Of a stretch of DNA of 64,000 bases, positions 52,650-62,860 are shown in pieces. How positions within the stretch are numbered: the stretch's first letter is position 1; each line of letters starts with the position of its first letter. The notes below the pieces were generated by a model. The model did no database searches and was not told the DNA's origin. It saw only the letters and a program-made list of their open reading frames with translations. Source of the DNA: Algihabitans albus. GTDB taxonomy: Bacteria > Pseudomonadota > Alphaproteobacteria > Kiloniellales > DSM-21159. The position numbers and the translations under genes were made by a program. The stretch spans positions 186,001 to 250,000 of the forward strand of contig NZ_QXNY01000001.1 of NCBI RefSeq assembly GCF_003572205.1, in the 5' to 3' direction.

Positions 52650-53370
52650 CTCCCGGTCCCACCACGCCCCCAGCAAAGCCACGATTCTCGATGTGCAGGA
52701 ACTGGATGCCGGCTACGGCCGCAGCCAAGTGTTGGCAAAAGTGGACTTCAAGGCGCGGACGACCGGCGGTGTCGCGCTGCTCGGACGCAACGGCGCCGGT
52801 AAGAGTACCCTGCTCAAGACCTTGATCGGCGAGATCCAGCCGATGCAGGGAACGATCTGGTTCGACGGTCAGAACGCTCACGAGCACGGCACCGAGTGGC
52901 GCGTCCGACGCGGCATGGGCTACGTCCCTCAGGAACAGGCGGTCTTCGGTAAGTTGACGGTGCGCGAGAACCTGCTGCTCGGCGCCGTGCGGCAGAGGGA
53001 CAAGTCCGGCATCGACATGGTGCTCGACTTTTTCCCGAAGCTCGGCCAGCGGTTGGAGCAGACCGCCGGTACGCTGTCGGGCGGCGAGCGCAAGATGTTG
53101 GCGATCGGCCGGGCCCTGCTCGGCAAGCCGCGGCTGCTGATGCTGGACGAGCCGACCGAGGGCGTCTGGATCGGCGTCATCGAGGAGATCGCCGAACGCC
53201 TGCGCGCTCTGACCTCGGAGATGTCCGTGATCCTGGTCGAACAACATGTGGAGCTTGCGCTGCGCGTGGCGGACTATGCTTACGTCATGGACCGGGGCAC
53301 CATTGCGCTACAGGGCCCCGCGGCGGAGGTGAAGAACGACCCTCGTCTCCTGCGCTATCTCGCCCCCTGA
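52642..53370 (+). CDS. ABC transporter ATP-binding protein, LivF/UrtE type
   Basis: The product has 242 residues. It has Walker A GRNGAGKST, signature LSGGERKMLAIGRALLG, Walker B LLMLDEPTEGVW and H-loop VEQHVELALRVADYAYVMDRG. The DEPTEG..W..VIEEI stretch is typical of LivF/UrtE. It starts at a GTG inside the end of the LivG/UrtD-type gene and completes the importer. An amidase gene follows after a 69-base gap, probably on the same transcript. Confidence 0.92.
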   Translation: MSSSRSHHAPSKATILDVQELDAGYGRSQVLAKVDFKARTTGGVALLGRNGAGKSTLLKTLIGEIQPMQGTIWFDGQNAHEHGTEWRVRRGMGYVPQEQAVFGKLTVRENLLLGAVRQRDKSGIDMVLDFFPKLGQRLEQTAGTLSGGERKMLAIGRALLGKPRLLMLDEPTEGVWIGVIEEIAERLRALTSEMSVILVEQHVELALRVADYAYVMDRGTIALQGPAAEVKNDPRLLRYLAP

Positions 53371-53439
53371 GGCCCGCGCGTCTCAATTCGCCGAACAGGG
53401 GCGCAAACAGAGTTCCAACGAGAGGGAGGAACCAAAACC

Positions 53440-54954
53440 ATGACCGTTAAGGTACCGACACTGGATCAGGTCTACGAGATCGCCGAGGAGCTCGGCATCG
53501 CCTTCGATGCGGAAGAGGTGGTGTCCTTCCGGGATCTGATGGCGGGCAACCTCGCCTCCTACGACGTCGTCGACGCGATGCCGGATCACCTGCCCGAGGT
53601 CAAGTACCCGCGCACGCCGGGCCGGCGTCCCCTGCCGGAGGATAATCCCCTCAACGCCTGGTACGTGAAGTCCACCATCGAGGGTGCCCCTTCCGGCAAG
53701 CTCAAGGGCAAGACCGTCGCGATCAAAGACAACGTGATGGTCGCCGGGGTGCCCATGATGAACGGCTCCGGCACGCTCGAGGGCTATGTCCCCGATATCG
53801 ATGCGACGGTGGTCGAGCGCCTGCTGGACGCCGGCGCGACGCTGATGGGCAAGGCCCACTGCGAGTACTTCTGCCTCTCCGGCGGCAGCCACACCAACGC
53901 GACCGGTCCCGTCCACAACCCGTACAAACACGGCTACGCGGCCGGCGGCTCCTCCTCGGGTTCGGCGGCGCTGGTCGCGGCCGGCGAGGTCGACATGGCG
54001 ATCGGCGGCGACCAGGGCGGCTCGATCCGGATGCCGGCGTCCTGGTGCGGCATCTACGGGATGAAGCCAACCCATGGTCTGGTGCCCTACACCGGAATCA
54101 TGCCGATCGAAATCTTCGTCGACCACACCGGGCCGATGACCGCGACGGTCAGCGACAATGCCCTGATGCTGGAGGCCATCGCCGGTCCCGACGGCTACGA
54201 TCCGCGCCAGTACGATGTGCGGACCGCCCCCTATACCGAGGCCCTCTCCGGCGACCTCGCCGGACTGAAGATCGGCGTCGTGACCGAAGGTTTCGGGCAG
54301 GTCGGCGCGGAAGACGACGTCAATGCCAAGGTCAAGGCTGCCGCGAAGAAGCTCGCCGCCCTGGGCGCGACGGTCGAGGAGGTCTCGATCCCGATGCACG
54401 ACGTCGGCCTCCACCTCTGGATGCCGATCGGCGTCGAAGGCCTGACCCAGACCATGATGCACGGCGACGGCTACGGCGTGTCGCGTCCCGATCTCTATGT
54501 CACCAGTCTGATGGACTTTCACCGCAACTGGCGAACCAGGGCCAACGAGCTGAGCGATACCACCAAGCTGCTGACCCTGCTCGGCACCTACATGCGCAAG
54601 CACTACGGCAGCCGCTACTACGGAAAGGCGATGAACATCGTCCGGCGCCTGCGCGCCGCCTACGACGCGGAGCTGGCGACCTACGACCTGCTGCTGATGC
54701 CGACCACCCCGCAGAAGGCACAGCCAATCCCGGAGCCCGATGCACCCCGCGAGGAATACATCCAGCGGGCCTACGAGATGATTTCGAACACCGCGCCTTT
54801 CGATCTGACGCACCATCCGGCCATGGCGGTGCCCTGCGGCCTGTCCGACGGCTTGCCGGTCTCGGTGATGCTGATCGGTCGTCACTTCGAGGAGTCGACC
54901 ATTTACAAGGCGGCCTACGCGTTCGAACAGAGCGGCGACTGGAAGACGATGTGA
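53440..54954 (+). CDS. Amidase (amidase signature family)
   Basis: The product has 504 residues. The amidase-signature core is clear: catalytic Lys in KTVAIKDNVMVAGVPMMNGS, the Gly/Ser-rich YAAGGSSSGSAALVAAGEVDMAIGGDQGGSIRMPASWCG with both catalytic Ser residues, and KPTHGLVPYTG. The overall length and the N-terminal 80-residue helical extension match nitrile-linked aliphatic amidases of the Rhodococcus type. It hydrolyses amides to acid and ammonia in the cytoplasm, acting on what the upstream importer brings in. No nitrile hydratase gene is present. A bidirectional hairpin follows. Confidence 0.93.
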   Translation: MTVKVPTLDQVYEIAEELGIAFDAEEVVSFRDLMAGNLASYDVVDAMPDHLPEVKYPRTPGRRPLPEDNPLNAWYVKSTIEGAPSGKLKGKTVAIKDNVMVAGVPMMNGSGTLEGYVPDIDATVVERLLDAGATLMGKAHCEYFCLSGGSHTNATGPVHNPYKHGYAAGGSSSGSAALVAAGEVDMAIGGDQGGSIRMPASWCGIYGMKPTHGLVPYTGIMPIEIFVDHTGPMTATVSDNALMLEAIAGPDGYDPRQYDVRTAPYTEALSGDLAGLKIGVVTEGFGQVGAEDDVNAKVKAAAKKLAALGATVEEVSIPMHDVGLHLWMPIGVEGLTQTMMHGDGYGVSRPDLYVTSLMDFHRNWRTRANELSDTTKLLTLLGTYMRKHYGSRYYGKAMNIVRRLRAAYDAELATYDLLLMPTTPQKAQPIPEPDAPREEYIQRAYEMISNTAPFDLTHHPAMAVPCGLSDGLPVSVMLIGRHFEESTIYKAAYAFEQSGDWKTM

Positions 54955-54968
54955 GGTTTCCACCTCTG

Positions 54969-54996
54969 CGCCGATAGCGCAGCCGCGCTATCGGCG
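54969..54996. terminator. Hairpin between the amidase and RND genes, shared terminator
   Basis: A perfect 12-base stem (CGCCGATAGCGC / GCGCTATCGGCG) with a 4-base AGCC loop lies between two converging genes and can serve both directions. There is no T-run on either side. Confidence 0.65.
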
Positions 54997-55002
54997 GATC
55001 GT

Positions 55003-58000
55003 CTACTCGGCCGGCGCCTTGGCTTCGCCCGTCACGGCTTTGCGCCAGGAGCGTTCGCTGAGACGCTGCATCACCAGATAGAAGACCGGGGTGAAGAGCA
55101 GCGACATCAGCGTTGCGGCGATCATGCCGCCGACGACCGCGTTACCCACGGCCTGTCGGCTCGCCGCGCCGGCACCTGTAGCGAGCAGCAACGGCATGAA
55201 GCCGGCGATGGAGGAGATCGCCGTCATCAGGATCGGACGGAACCGCCGACTTGAAGCCTCGGCGGCCGCTTCCAGAATACCACGCCCGCCTACCCGCTCC
55301 TGCCGGGCGAACTCGACGATCAGGATGGCGTTCTTACTGGCCAGACCGATCAGCAGGACGATCCCGATCTGGGTGTAGACGTTGTTGTCCGACCCGCCGA
55401 TCAGGAGAGCGACCACGGTCCCCAGGATCGCCAACGGCACCACCAGAATGACGGCGGCGGGGCTGGTCCAGCTTTCGTACTGGGCCGCAAGCACCAGAAA
55501 GACCAGCAAGATCGCAAGTCCGAAGACCGCGATCGCTTCGTTGCCGACTTGCCGTTCCTGATAGGAGACGCCGGTCCATTCGTAGCCCATCGCGACCGGC
55601 AGCTTGGCGTCCGCCATCGCCTCCATCAGCAACAGCGCCTGACCGGAGCTGAAACCCGGCGCCGCCTGGCCGGTGATGGAAGCCGCCGGATAGAGATTGT
55701 AGCGCAGGATCGTCTGCGGTCCGGTGATGTAGTCGACATCGACCAAGGCACCCATTGGAACCATGTCGCCATTGGCGTTGCGGACCTCGAGCCGCCGGAT
55801 GTCCTCGGGTGTCAGACGGAAGCGATGGTCGGCCTGGACTTTGACCTGCCAGGTCCGGCCGAAGCGATTGAAGTCGTTCACGTAGGCGGATCCGAGATAG
55901 GCCTCCAGCGTTCCGAAGATCTCGTCGAGGGAAACGCCGAGCCTCTTGGCCTGGGTGCGGTTGACCTCCGCGAAGAGCTGAGGCACGGAGGCACGGAAGG
56001 TCGTGTTGAGATTGGTCAGGCCTGACTGGGCGTTGCCGTCGACGATCAGCTCCTGCGCCATGGCCCCCAACCCCATCAAACCGCCGCCACCTCGCGCCTG
56101 AAGCTGCATTTGAAAACCGCCGGACACGCCGAGACCGCTGATCGCGGGCGGCGGAAAGCCGAAGACCACCGCCTCCTGGATTCCGAACAGCCGGCCTTGC
56201 AAGTCGCCCAGGATGGCATCCGCGCTGAGAGTCTGCTCCCTGCGCTCCTCCCAAGGGGTCAGTACGACGAAAACGACTGCGGAGTTGGAAGCGGCCGTAC
56301 CGTCGATCAGAGAGAAACCGCCGAGCGAAACCCAGGTCTCGACACCGGGCATTCCTTCGACGACTCCGTCTATCTGCCGAAGCACCTGATCTGTGCGACC
56401 CAGAGACGCGCCGTCCGGAAGCTGCACGTTGACCATCAGATAGCCCTGATCCTCCTGCGGCAGGAAGCCGGTCGGGATCTGCGTGAACTGCCAGCCGGTG
56501 AGCGCCAGCAGGCCGACGAACACCACCATCGCCAGGGCCGCGCGGCGCAGGAGAGATCGCGCGACGCCGGCGTAGCCGGAGCCAGCCACGGCGAAGGCCT
56601 TGTCGAAGCCGCGAAAGAAGACGTTCTTGCGCTCCGGCTGGTGCCGTAGCAGCAGGGCGGAGAGGGCCGGGCTCAAGGTCAGAGCGTTCAGGGTGCTAAA
56701 GACCGTCGCGGCGGCGATCGTCAAGGCGAATTGCCGGTACATCTCGCCAGTGATCCCCGGCAGAAAGGCCGCCGGAATGAAGACCGCCATCAGGACCAGG
56801 CTGGTGGCGACGACCGGGCCGGAGACCTCCGACATCGCCTTGATCGCCGCGTCCCTGGAACTCAGCCCCTTGTCGATATGCGAGGCCGTGGCCTCGACGA
56901 TCACGATGGAGTCGTCGACCACCACACCGATCGCCAGTACCAGCCCGAACAGCGTGAGCATGTTAAGCGAGAAACCCAAGGCGGCCATCACGGCGAAGGT
57001 GCCGATCAGCGCGACGGGGATCGTGACCGCCGGCACCAGCGTCGCCCGCCAGTCCTGCAGGAAGAGAAAGAGGACGAGAAAGACCAGCACGCCGGCCTGA
57101 AACAGCGTCATCACGACACCATCGATGGAGGCCTGGACGAACAGGGTCGTGTCGTAGGGAATGGCGTAGTCCACACCCTGGGGAAACAGAGGCGACACCT
57201 CCTCCATGGCGGCCCGGACGTCGGTGGCCACCTGCAGCGCATTGGCGCCGGGAAGCTGATAGATCAGGACGCTGGCGGAACTCGAACCTTCCAGAGTCGA
57301 GGTCAGGTTATAGTTCTGGCCACCCAGCTCGACCCGAGCGACATCGCGCAAGCGCACGATGCGCCCATCCGCCGAGGTCTTGACGATGATGTCCTCGAAC
57401 TGCTCCACCTCGCTGAGACGACCGAGCACGTTGACCGACAACTGCAGGCCTTGCGTTTCCGGCGCCGGTGGCTGGCCGATCTGGCCGGCGGCAACCTGGA
57501 CGTTCTGTTCGCGGACGGCCGCCAGAACCTCCTGAGTGGTGATCTCGCGCGACCTCAACTGCTGAGGGTCGAGCCAGATCCGCATGCTGTAGTCGCTGCT
57601 CGGAAAGACCGACACCTCACCCACGCCCTCGACGCGGCTCAGACGGTCGCGCAGCTGCAGGGTGGCAAAGTTGCTGAGGAACAGCTCGTCATAGCGCCCA
57701 TCCGGCGAGGATAGCGAGACGATCATGACGATATTGGTGGATTGCTTCTTGGTGCTGACGCCCTGCCGAACCACCTCCTCGGGCAAGCCCGGCTCGGCGA
57801 GAGCGACCCGATTCTGGACGAGAATCTGCGCGAGATCGAGATCGGTTCCGACCTCGAAACTCACCGTCAGACTGTAGGAGCCGTCGCTGGCACTGGTCGA
57901 GGACATGTAGATCATGCCTTCGACGCCGTTGACCTCCTGTTCGATCGGCGCGGCGACCGTCTCCGAAATCACCTCCGCGCTGGCGCCCGGATAGACCGCG

Positions 58001-58140
58001 CTGACCTGAACGGTCGGCGGCGTGATCTCGGGATACTGCGCGATCGGCAGGCCGAACAGCGTCACCAGGCCCGCGATCACGATGACGATCGAGATGACAC
58101 TCGAAAAGATCGGCCGCTCGATGAAGAACCGGGAGGACAT
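55003..58140 (-). CDS. RND efflux transporter permease (HAE1/AcrB type)
   Basis: The product has 1045 residues with twelve membrane helices and two large periplasmic loops. The proton-relay Asp pair is visible in LAIGVVVDDSIVIVEA, and the N-terminus (SRFFIERPIFSSVISIVIVIAGL) and QGYLMVNVQLPDGASLGRT segment match the multidrug HAE1 group. It works with the downstream-partner adaptor encoded 12 bases upstream and an outer membrane channel. No outer membrane factor gene is in the window, so the pump may use a shared TolC-like protein. Its substrate range cannot be predicted. Confidence 0.95.
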   Translation of the reverse strand: MSSRFFIERPIFSSVISIVIVIAGLVTLFGLPIAQYPEITPPTVQVSAVYPGASAEVISETVAAPIEQEVNGVEGMIYMSSTSASDGSYSLTVSFEVGTDLDLAQILVQNRVALAEPGLPEEVVRQGVSTKKQSTNIVMIVSLSSPDGRYDELFLSNFATLQLRDRLSRVEGVGEVSVFPSSDYSMRIWLDPQQLRSREITTQEVLAAVREQNVQVAAGQIGQPPAPETQGLQLSVNVLGRLSEVEQFEDIIVKTSADGRIVRLRDVARVELGGQNYNLTSTLEGSSSASVLIYQLPGANALQVATDVRAAMEEVSPLFPQGVDYAIPYDTTLFVQASIDGVVMTLFQAGVLVFLVLFLFLQDWRATLVPAVTIPVALIGTFAVMAALGFSLNMLTLFGLVLAIGVVVDDSIVIVEATASHIDKGLSSRDAAIKAMSEVSGPVVATSLVLMAVFIPAAFLPGITGEMYRQFALTIAAATVFSTLNALTLSPALSALLLRHQPERKNVFFRGFDKAFAVAGSGYAGVARSLLRRAALAMVVFVGLLALTGWQFTQIPTGFLPQEDQGYLMVNVQLPDGASLGRTDQVLRQIDGVVEGMPGVETWVSLGGFSLIDGTAASNSAVVFVVLTPWEERREQTLSADAILGDLQGRLFGIQEAVVFGFPPPAISGLGVSGGFQMQLQARGGGGLMGLGAMAQELIVDGNAQSGLTNLNTTFRASVPQLFAEVNRTQAKRLGVSLDEIFGTLEAYLGSAYVNDFNRFGRTWQVKVQADHRFRLTPEDIRRLEVRNANGDMVPMGALVDVDYITGPQTILRYNLYPAASITGQAAPGFSSGQALLLMEAMADAKLPVAMGYEWTGVSYQERQVGNEAIAVFGLAILLVFLVLAAQYESWTSPAAVILVVPLAILGTVVALLIGGSDNNVYTQIGIVLLIGLASKNAILIVEFARQERVGGRGILEAAAEASSRRFRPILMTAISSIAGFMPLLLATGAGAASRQAVGNAVVGGMIAATLMSLLFTPVFYLVMQRLSERSWRKAVTGEAKAPAE

Positions 58141-58152
58141 CTCCGCCGCCGA

Positions 58153-59457
58153 TCAGTCGGTTGCCGCGTCGGGTGCGGCGCCTGGACTGTCTCCGGTAGC
58201 CCTCTGGCCATCTCCCCGCCGGCCGGTTTCGCTGGCCGAAGCACCGTTCGCGGAGAGCAGCAGCGACATCATGTCGATCTCCTCCGCCTGAACCGCTATT
58301 CCTTCCCGGGCGCGCTGCACGCCGGTAACGATGACTCTGTCGCTCGGGTCGATTCCCCGCTCGATCACCCGTAAGCCCTCGACGAGCTGCCCCAGCGTCA
58401 CGGTCCGCTTCTCGACGATCCCCTCGTCATTGACGACCAGCAGATACCGTCCGCTCTGATCGAAGCCAACGGCGTTCTCGCTGACCAGTGGCATCGCCGC
58501 GCGCTCCGCGATCGGGACGCGCACCCTGGTGAAGAGCCCCGGAAGCAGAGCTGGCTGTTTGCCCGGATTTTCCAAAACGCCGCGAACCTGTAGCGTTCCC
58601 GTGTTGGGGTCCACCTGCGACTCGGTGAAATCGGTGACACCGACATGGGGGTAACCCTCCTCTGTCGTCAGCCCGACTTCGATTGGAAAGTTCGCTTGAT
58701 CTCTGGCCGAGCCGCCTTCTCCGATTTGACTACGGATCCGTTCGATGGCGCGCAGCAGGTCGCGCTCGTTGACCTCGAAGTAGACGTGGATGGGATCGTA
58801 GACCGTAATGTCGGTCAGCACCGTGGCTGAGCCCTGCCCGACCAGATTGCCCACGTCGACCAGGTTCCGGCCGACACGGCCCGACATCGGCGCCGTCACC
58901 TGCGTGTAACCGAGGTCGATTCGCGCGCTTGTCAGATTGGCCTCGCGGACCAGAACCTCGGCCTCCGCCGAAAGGTAGTTCGCCTCCGCCTCGTCGAGAC
59001 TGGCTTGGGAGATGTTGCCCCGCTGGATCAGGGTTCGGGCCCGGCCAAGCGTCTTCTCCGCCTCGCTCAACACGGCTTGCGCGCGCGCAAGCTCGGCCTC
59101 GGTGGCCTGGACCGAGGCGTCGTATTCCTGAGGATCGATCGTGAAGAGCAGATCGCCCTTCGAGACCTCACTGCCAATCTCGAAATGGACGGCTTGCAGC
59201 ACGCCCGGAACCCGCGCCGGAATCTCGACTCTTGCGTAGGCTGCCGTCGTACCGCTGAACTCCAGATACTCGGTCACGTCCCGGATCAACGGCTGGGCTA
59301 CCGTAACGGTCGGTGGTGGTGGAGGTGCGTAGGTGTTCTGCTCCTCGCAGGCTGCCAGAAACAGCAGCGCGCCGAAGGCACCGCCAAGAAGGCTAAGACC
59401 TCGAGACTTGCCGCGAAGCCCGGGTTTACGCCGAAGCTCCGGATTGCTGCCAAGCAT
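58153..59457 (-). CDS. RND efflux periplasmic adaptor (membrane fusion protein)
   Basis: The product has 434 residues. A lipobox (LLFLAACEE) ends the signal peptide, so it is a lipoprotein. A lipoyl half (RVEIPARVPGVLQAVHFEIGSEVSKGDLLFTIDP), an alpha-helical hairpin of about 70 residues, the second lipoyl half (LGYTQVTAPMSGRVGRNLVDVGNLV) and a beta-barrel follow in order. The ATG at 59457 has a strong GGAAGGTG site; an ATG 34 codons earlier is less likely. It is the first gene of the RND operon. Confidence 0.93.
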   Translation of the reverse strand: MLGSNPELRRKPGLRGKSRGLSLLGGAFGALLFLAACEEQNTYAPPPPPTVTVAQPLIRDVTEYLEFSGTTAAYARVEIPARVPGVLQAVHFEIGSEVSKGDLLFTIDPQEYDASVQATEAELARAQAVLSEAEKTLGRARTLIQRGNISQASLDEAEANYLSAEAEVLVREANLTSARIDLGYTQVTAPMSGRVGRNLVDVGNLVGQGSATVLTDITVYDPIHVYFEVNERDLLRAIERIRSQIGEGGSARDQANFPIEVGLTTEEGYPHVGVTDFTESQVDPNTGTLQVRGVLENPGKQPALLPGLFTRVRVPIAERAAMPLVSENAVGFDQSGRYLLVVNDEGIVEKRTVTLGQLVEGLRVIERGIDPSDRVIVTGVQRAREGIAVQAEEIDMMSLLLSANGASASETGRRGDGQRATGDSPGAAPDAATD

Positions 59458-60059
59458 CGTCACCTTCCAGGGTAAGGCCTGAGCATGGGATAACCCAACG
59501 CCGGGGACGTTACCCGAAGGCCCATTCGAATGCGATATTATTCGATCTGAGCCGCCCACCCTGGATTGCCTTGCCGCCCTTCGTCGAAACGCTGACCGGG
59601 CAAGGATTCTAGCTGTCCGGATGCGTCACGTCGGAAGCACAATTCCTGGAAGAAAAACAGACCGACCGGCATGGCCAGAGAGCGACCGGAATGTCATGGC
59701 ATTGACGCTGAATTTAATTTGTGTACAGATTATTATTCTGACATTGCCCCATCGGTGTCGGGCCTGTCTCCAGTAAAGAGAGCGGGGAATGGTGTCTCGA
59801 GTGAAGATCGCATGTCACCGTCCGGTTTTCGCTTATCCGCCATGGTTGCTGGGCGCGCTTAAACAGCCGGCAAATCGAAAATCATGCGCCGGCATTCGTG
59901 CAGTCTCTCGGTTCGCCCAAACGGGAGCTCTTCGAGCCGCCTATCCAACCTGTACCCGACAGACTGACCGGACCCGGAACCGCGCATCCGCGGCGCGGCC
60001 GTGGGGACCGGCTGCCGTGTGACTCCCGCTCACAACAGTGAAAGCATCAAGGGTCGAGG
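59458..60059. other. Divergent intergenic region between the RND and arginine deiminase operons
   Basis: About 600 bases. Two short plus-strand frames (59671-59862, 59789-60022) show no domain and I do not call them. An A/T-rich patch at 59700-59745 containing TTGACG (59702-59707) and TGTGTACAG is the best candidate promoter area for the arc genes. I looked for an FNR/ANR box, which controls arc operons elsewhere, and found no good match. Confidence 0.45.
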
Positions 60060-61475
60060 ATGACATTCAAGTTTCCAAGCGCCTACACGATTCTCTTCGG
60101 TCTGATCGTGGCGGTTGCCGTCGCCACCTGGTTCGTTCCGGCGGGTCAGTACACACGCGAGCTGAACGAGGAGCTGGGGAGAGAGGTTCCGGTTCCCGGC
60201 ACCTACCAGCAGGTCGAGCCCAATCCGCAAGGTTTCTTCGACGTCGCGATGGCGCCGATCGCCGGTTTCTTCGATCCGGTCAGCTACGAAGCCCGCGCCA
60301 TCGACGTTGCGCTCTTCGTCCTGATCATCGGCGGTTTCCTGGGCGTCGTGACCAAAACCGGGGCGATCGATGCCGGCATCGATCGTGCCATGCATGCGCT
60401 CAAAGGGCGTGAGAAGTGGATGATCCCGATCCTGATGGCGCTTTTCGCCGCGGGCGGCACCATCTACGGAATGGCCGAGGAGACGCTGGCCTTCTACGCC
60501 CTGATCATCCCGGTCATGATCGCGGCGCGCTACGACGCGGTCACAGGTGTAGCCATCATCATGCTCGGCGCCGGTGTCGGCACCCTGGGTTCGACGATCA
60601 ACCCCTTCGCGACGGTCATCGCCTCCGATGCCGCGGAAGTGCCCTTCACAGACGGCATCGTCCTGCGCTTTGCCATCCTGTTCCTCTGCTGGCTGGCCTG
60701 CGTCATCTACGTGATGCGCTATGCCGAACGCGTGCGCGCGAACCCGGATCATTCCATCGTCGCCGACCGCCGCGCGTCGAACGAGGCGCACTTTCTGAAG
60801 GGCCGTACCCTGTCGGAAGGCGCCGAAAGAATCGACTTCACGGCGACCCGCAAGCTCGTGCTCGCGGTCTTCGCCGCCAGCTTCGGTGTCATGATCTGGG
60901 GCGTGTCGGCCGGCGGCTGGTGGATGGCTGAGATGTCGGCCCTCTTCCTGGTCGCCGCCATCCTCGTCGGCGTGATCGCGCGCATCGGCGAGGAGGATTT
61001 CACCAATACCTTCGTCGATGGCGCGCGCGACCTTCTCGGCGTCGTGCTCGTGATCGGCATCGCGCGCGGAATCGTCGTGGTGATGGATGCCGGCAACATC
61101 ACCGACACCATCCTCTTCTGGTCGGAGAACGCCGTCAGCGGTCTGTCGGAAATCGGTTTCATCAACACCATGTTCGGGCTGCAGGCCGTTCTGTCCTTCC
61201 TGGTTCCCTCCTCCTCCGGCCTGGCCGTACTCACCATGCCGATCATGGCGCCGCTCGGCGACTTCGCCGGTGTTCCGCGCGATCTGGTCGTCACCGCCTA
61301 TCAATCCGCAAGCGGTCTTGTGAATCTGATCAACCCGACCTTCGCCGTGGTGATGGGCGGCCTAGCGCTCGGCCGGGTTCCCTACGAGCGCTGGCTGCGC
61401 TTCATGTGGCCACTGCTGCTGATCCTGACCGCGATCATCATGGCGGCGATCAGTCTCGGCACGCTGATCGGCTAG
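60060..61475 (+). CDS. YfcC-family transporter, probable arginine/ornithine carrier of the ADI operon
   Basis: The product has 471 residues with about twelve membrane helices. The family segments AVATWFVPAGQYTRE, GGFLGVVTKTGAIDAGI, GTIYGMAEETLAFYALIIPVMIAARYD and LVPSSSGLAVLTMPIMAPLGDFAGV place it in the YfcC/ArcD-like ion-transporter group. Position directly ahead of arcA, the carbamoyltransferase and arcC suggests that it exchanges arginine for ornithine, in place of a classical ArcD. The ATG at 60060 follows AGGGTCGAGG. The substrate is inferred from context. Confidence 0.85.
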   Translation: MTFKFPSAYTILFGLIVAVAVATWFVPAGQYTRELNEELGREVPVPGTYQQVEPNPQGFFDVAMAPIAGFFDPVSYEARAIDVALFVLIIGGFLGVVTKTGAIDAGIDRAMHALKGREKWMIPILMALFAAGGTIYGMAEETLAFYALIIPVMIAARYDAVTGVAIIMLGAGVGTLGSTINPFATVIASDAAEVPFTDGIVLRFAILFLCWLACVIYVMRYAERVRANPDHSIVADRRASNEAHFLKGRTLSEGAERIDFTATRKLVLAVFAASFGVMIWGVSAGGWWMAEMSALFLVAAILVGVIARIGEEDFTNTFVDGARDLLGVVLVIGIARGIVVVMDAGNITDTILFWSENAVSGLSEIGFINTMFGLQAVLSFLVPSSSGLAVLTMPIMAPLGDFAGVPRDLVVTAYQSASGLVNLINPTFAVVMGGLALGRVPYERWLRFMWPLLLILTAIIMAAISLGTLIG

Positions 61476-61490
61476 GCGAAGCCGGTTCGG

Positions 61491-61514
61491 AGACCCGTTT
61501 TTCACGCCGGGTCT
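61491..61514 (+). other. Hairpin between the carrier gene and arcA
   Basis: AGACCCG and CGGGTCT pair over a 10-base loop containing TTTTT, 16 bases after the carrier stop. It is within the operon, so partial termination or RNA processing is the likely role. Confidence 0.45.
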
Positions 61515-61583
61515 GTCCACCCGGCACAAGACCTGCAACCAGAGCCGCAGCGAAAGCGCTGCAGCTTCTCCCGGAGACCCGAA

Positions 61584-62816
61584 ATGACCGCCTATGGTGT
61601 GCATTCCGAAGTCGGCAAGCTGCGCAAGGTGATCGTTCACCGACCGGGGCTGGCCATCGCCCGCCTGACCCCGTCGAACTGCGAAGAACTGCTGTTCGAC
61701 GACGTGCTTTGGGTGAAGCGGGCGCGCCAGGAGCATCTGGCTTTCGTCGACGAAATGCGCGCGCGCGGCATCGAGGTCTATCACGTCCGCGACCTGCTGG
61801 AGGAGACGCTGCGCGACCCGGTTGCGCGCAAGTGGCTTCTGGATCTGCGCATCACGGAGAACATCGTCGGTGTCGGCATGGCGCAGGACCTCCATGCCTG
61901 CCTGACGGAAATGGAGGCCTACCAGCTTTCGGTCCATCTCATCGGCGGGATCAGCCGCGCCGAACTGCCCTTCGAACCCAAGGGGATGCTGGGGCGCCTG
62001 CTCGAACCTCAGGACTTTGTCCTCGCGCCGCTGCCCAACCAGCTCTTCACGCGCGATCCCTCGGCCTGGATCTACGGCGGCGTGACGCTGCATCCCATGT
62101 TCTGGCCAGCCCGCCGTCAGGAGACGCTGAACATGGCGGCCATCTACAAGTTCCACCCGATGTTCAAGGACGACGACTTCGCCTTCTGGTGGGGCGACGA
62201 CGTGGAGACCGATCACGGTCACGCCCACGTCGAAGGCGGCGACATCCAGCCCTTGGGCAAGGGCGTCGTGCTGATCGGCATGGGCGAACGCACGACCCCG
62301 CAGGCCGTCGGGCAGATCGCCCGCAGGCTCTTCGCCAAAGGGGCTGCCGAGCATGTCATCGCCGCGGCCATGCCGAAGGATCGGGCGGCCATGCATCTGG
62401 ACACGGTCTTCACCTTCTGCGACCGCGACCTGGTGAACCTCTATCCGGACGTCGTGCAGGCGATCCGGCCCTTTTCTCTGCGCCCCGGGTCCGCCGAAGG
62501 CGATCTCTCGGTGGTCGAGGAGAAAAGGGACTTCCCCACCGTCGTGGCCAAGGCGCTCGGGCTCAAGTCGCTGCGCAAGGTGCATACCGGCGGCGATGCC
62601 TACGAGGCCGAGCGTGAGCAGTGGGACGACGGCAACAACGTGGTCGCCCTCGAGCCCGGCGTCGTCATGGCTTACGAGCGCAACACCTACACCAACACCC
62701 TGCTGCGCAAAGCGGGGGTGGAGGTCGTCACGATCGCCGGCAACGAGTTGGGCCGCGGCCGTGGCGGCGGTCACTGCATGACCTGTCCGATCCTGCGCGA
62801 CGCGGTCGATTACTGA
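61584..62816 (+). CDS. arcA: Arginine deiminase
   Basis: The product has 410 residues. It has the guanidine-hydrolase motifs [44 protein letters not shown] and the nucleophile Cys398 in [11 protein letters not shown] near the C-terminus, the same position as in characterised arginine deiminases. It converts arginine to citrulline and ammonia, the first step of the ADI route to ATP. The ATG follows a CGGAGA site. Cotranscription with the carrier and the carbamoyltransferase is likely. Confidence 0.96.
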   Translation: MTAYGVHSEVGKLRKVIVHRPGLAIARLTPSNCEELLFDDVLWVKRARQEHLAFVDEMRARGIEVYHVRDLLEETLRDPVARKWLLDLRITENIVGVGMAQDLHACLTEMEAYQLSVHLIGGISRAELPFEPKGMLGRLLEPQDFVLAPLPNQLFTRDPSAWIYGGVTLHPMFWPARRQETLNMAAIYKFHPMFKDDDFAFWWGDDVETDHGHAHVEGGDIQPLGKGVVLIGMGERTTPQAVGQIARRLFAKGAAEHVIAAAMPKDRAAMHLDTVFTFCDRDLVNLYPDVVQAIRPFSLRPGSAEGDLSVVEEKRDFPTVVAKALGLKSLRKVHTGGDAYEAEREQWDDGNNVVALEPGVVMAYERNTYTNTLLRKAGVEVVTIAGNELGRGRGGGHCMTCPILRDAVDY

Positions 62817-62860
62817 CGCCACCCAACGGTGCATTCACGGCGATAGAGGAGAGGGATTCG

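Noticed and set aside
59458-60059. FNR/ANR box and small genes ahead of the arginine deiminase operon
   Set aside because: No TTGAT-N4-ATCAA-like site; the short frames at 59671-60022 show no domain or start signals.
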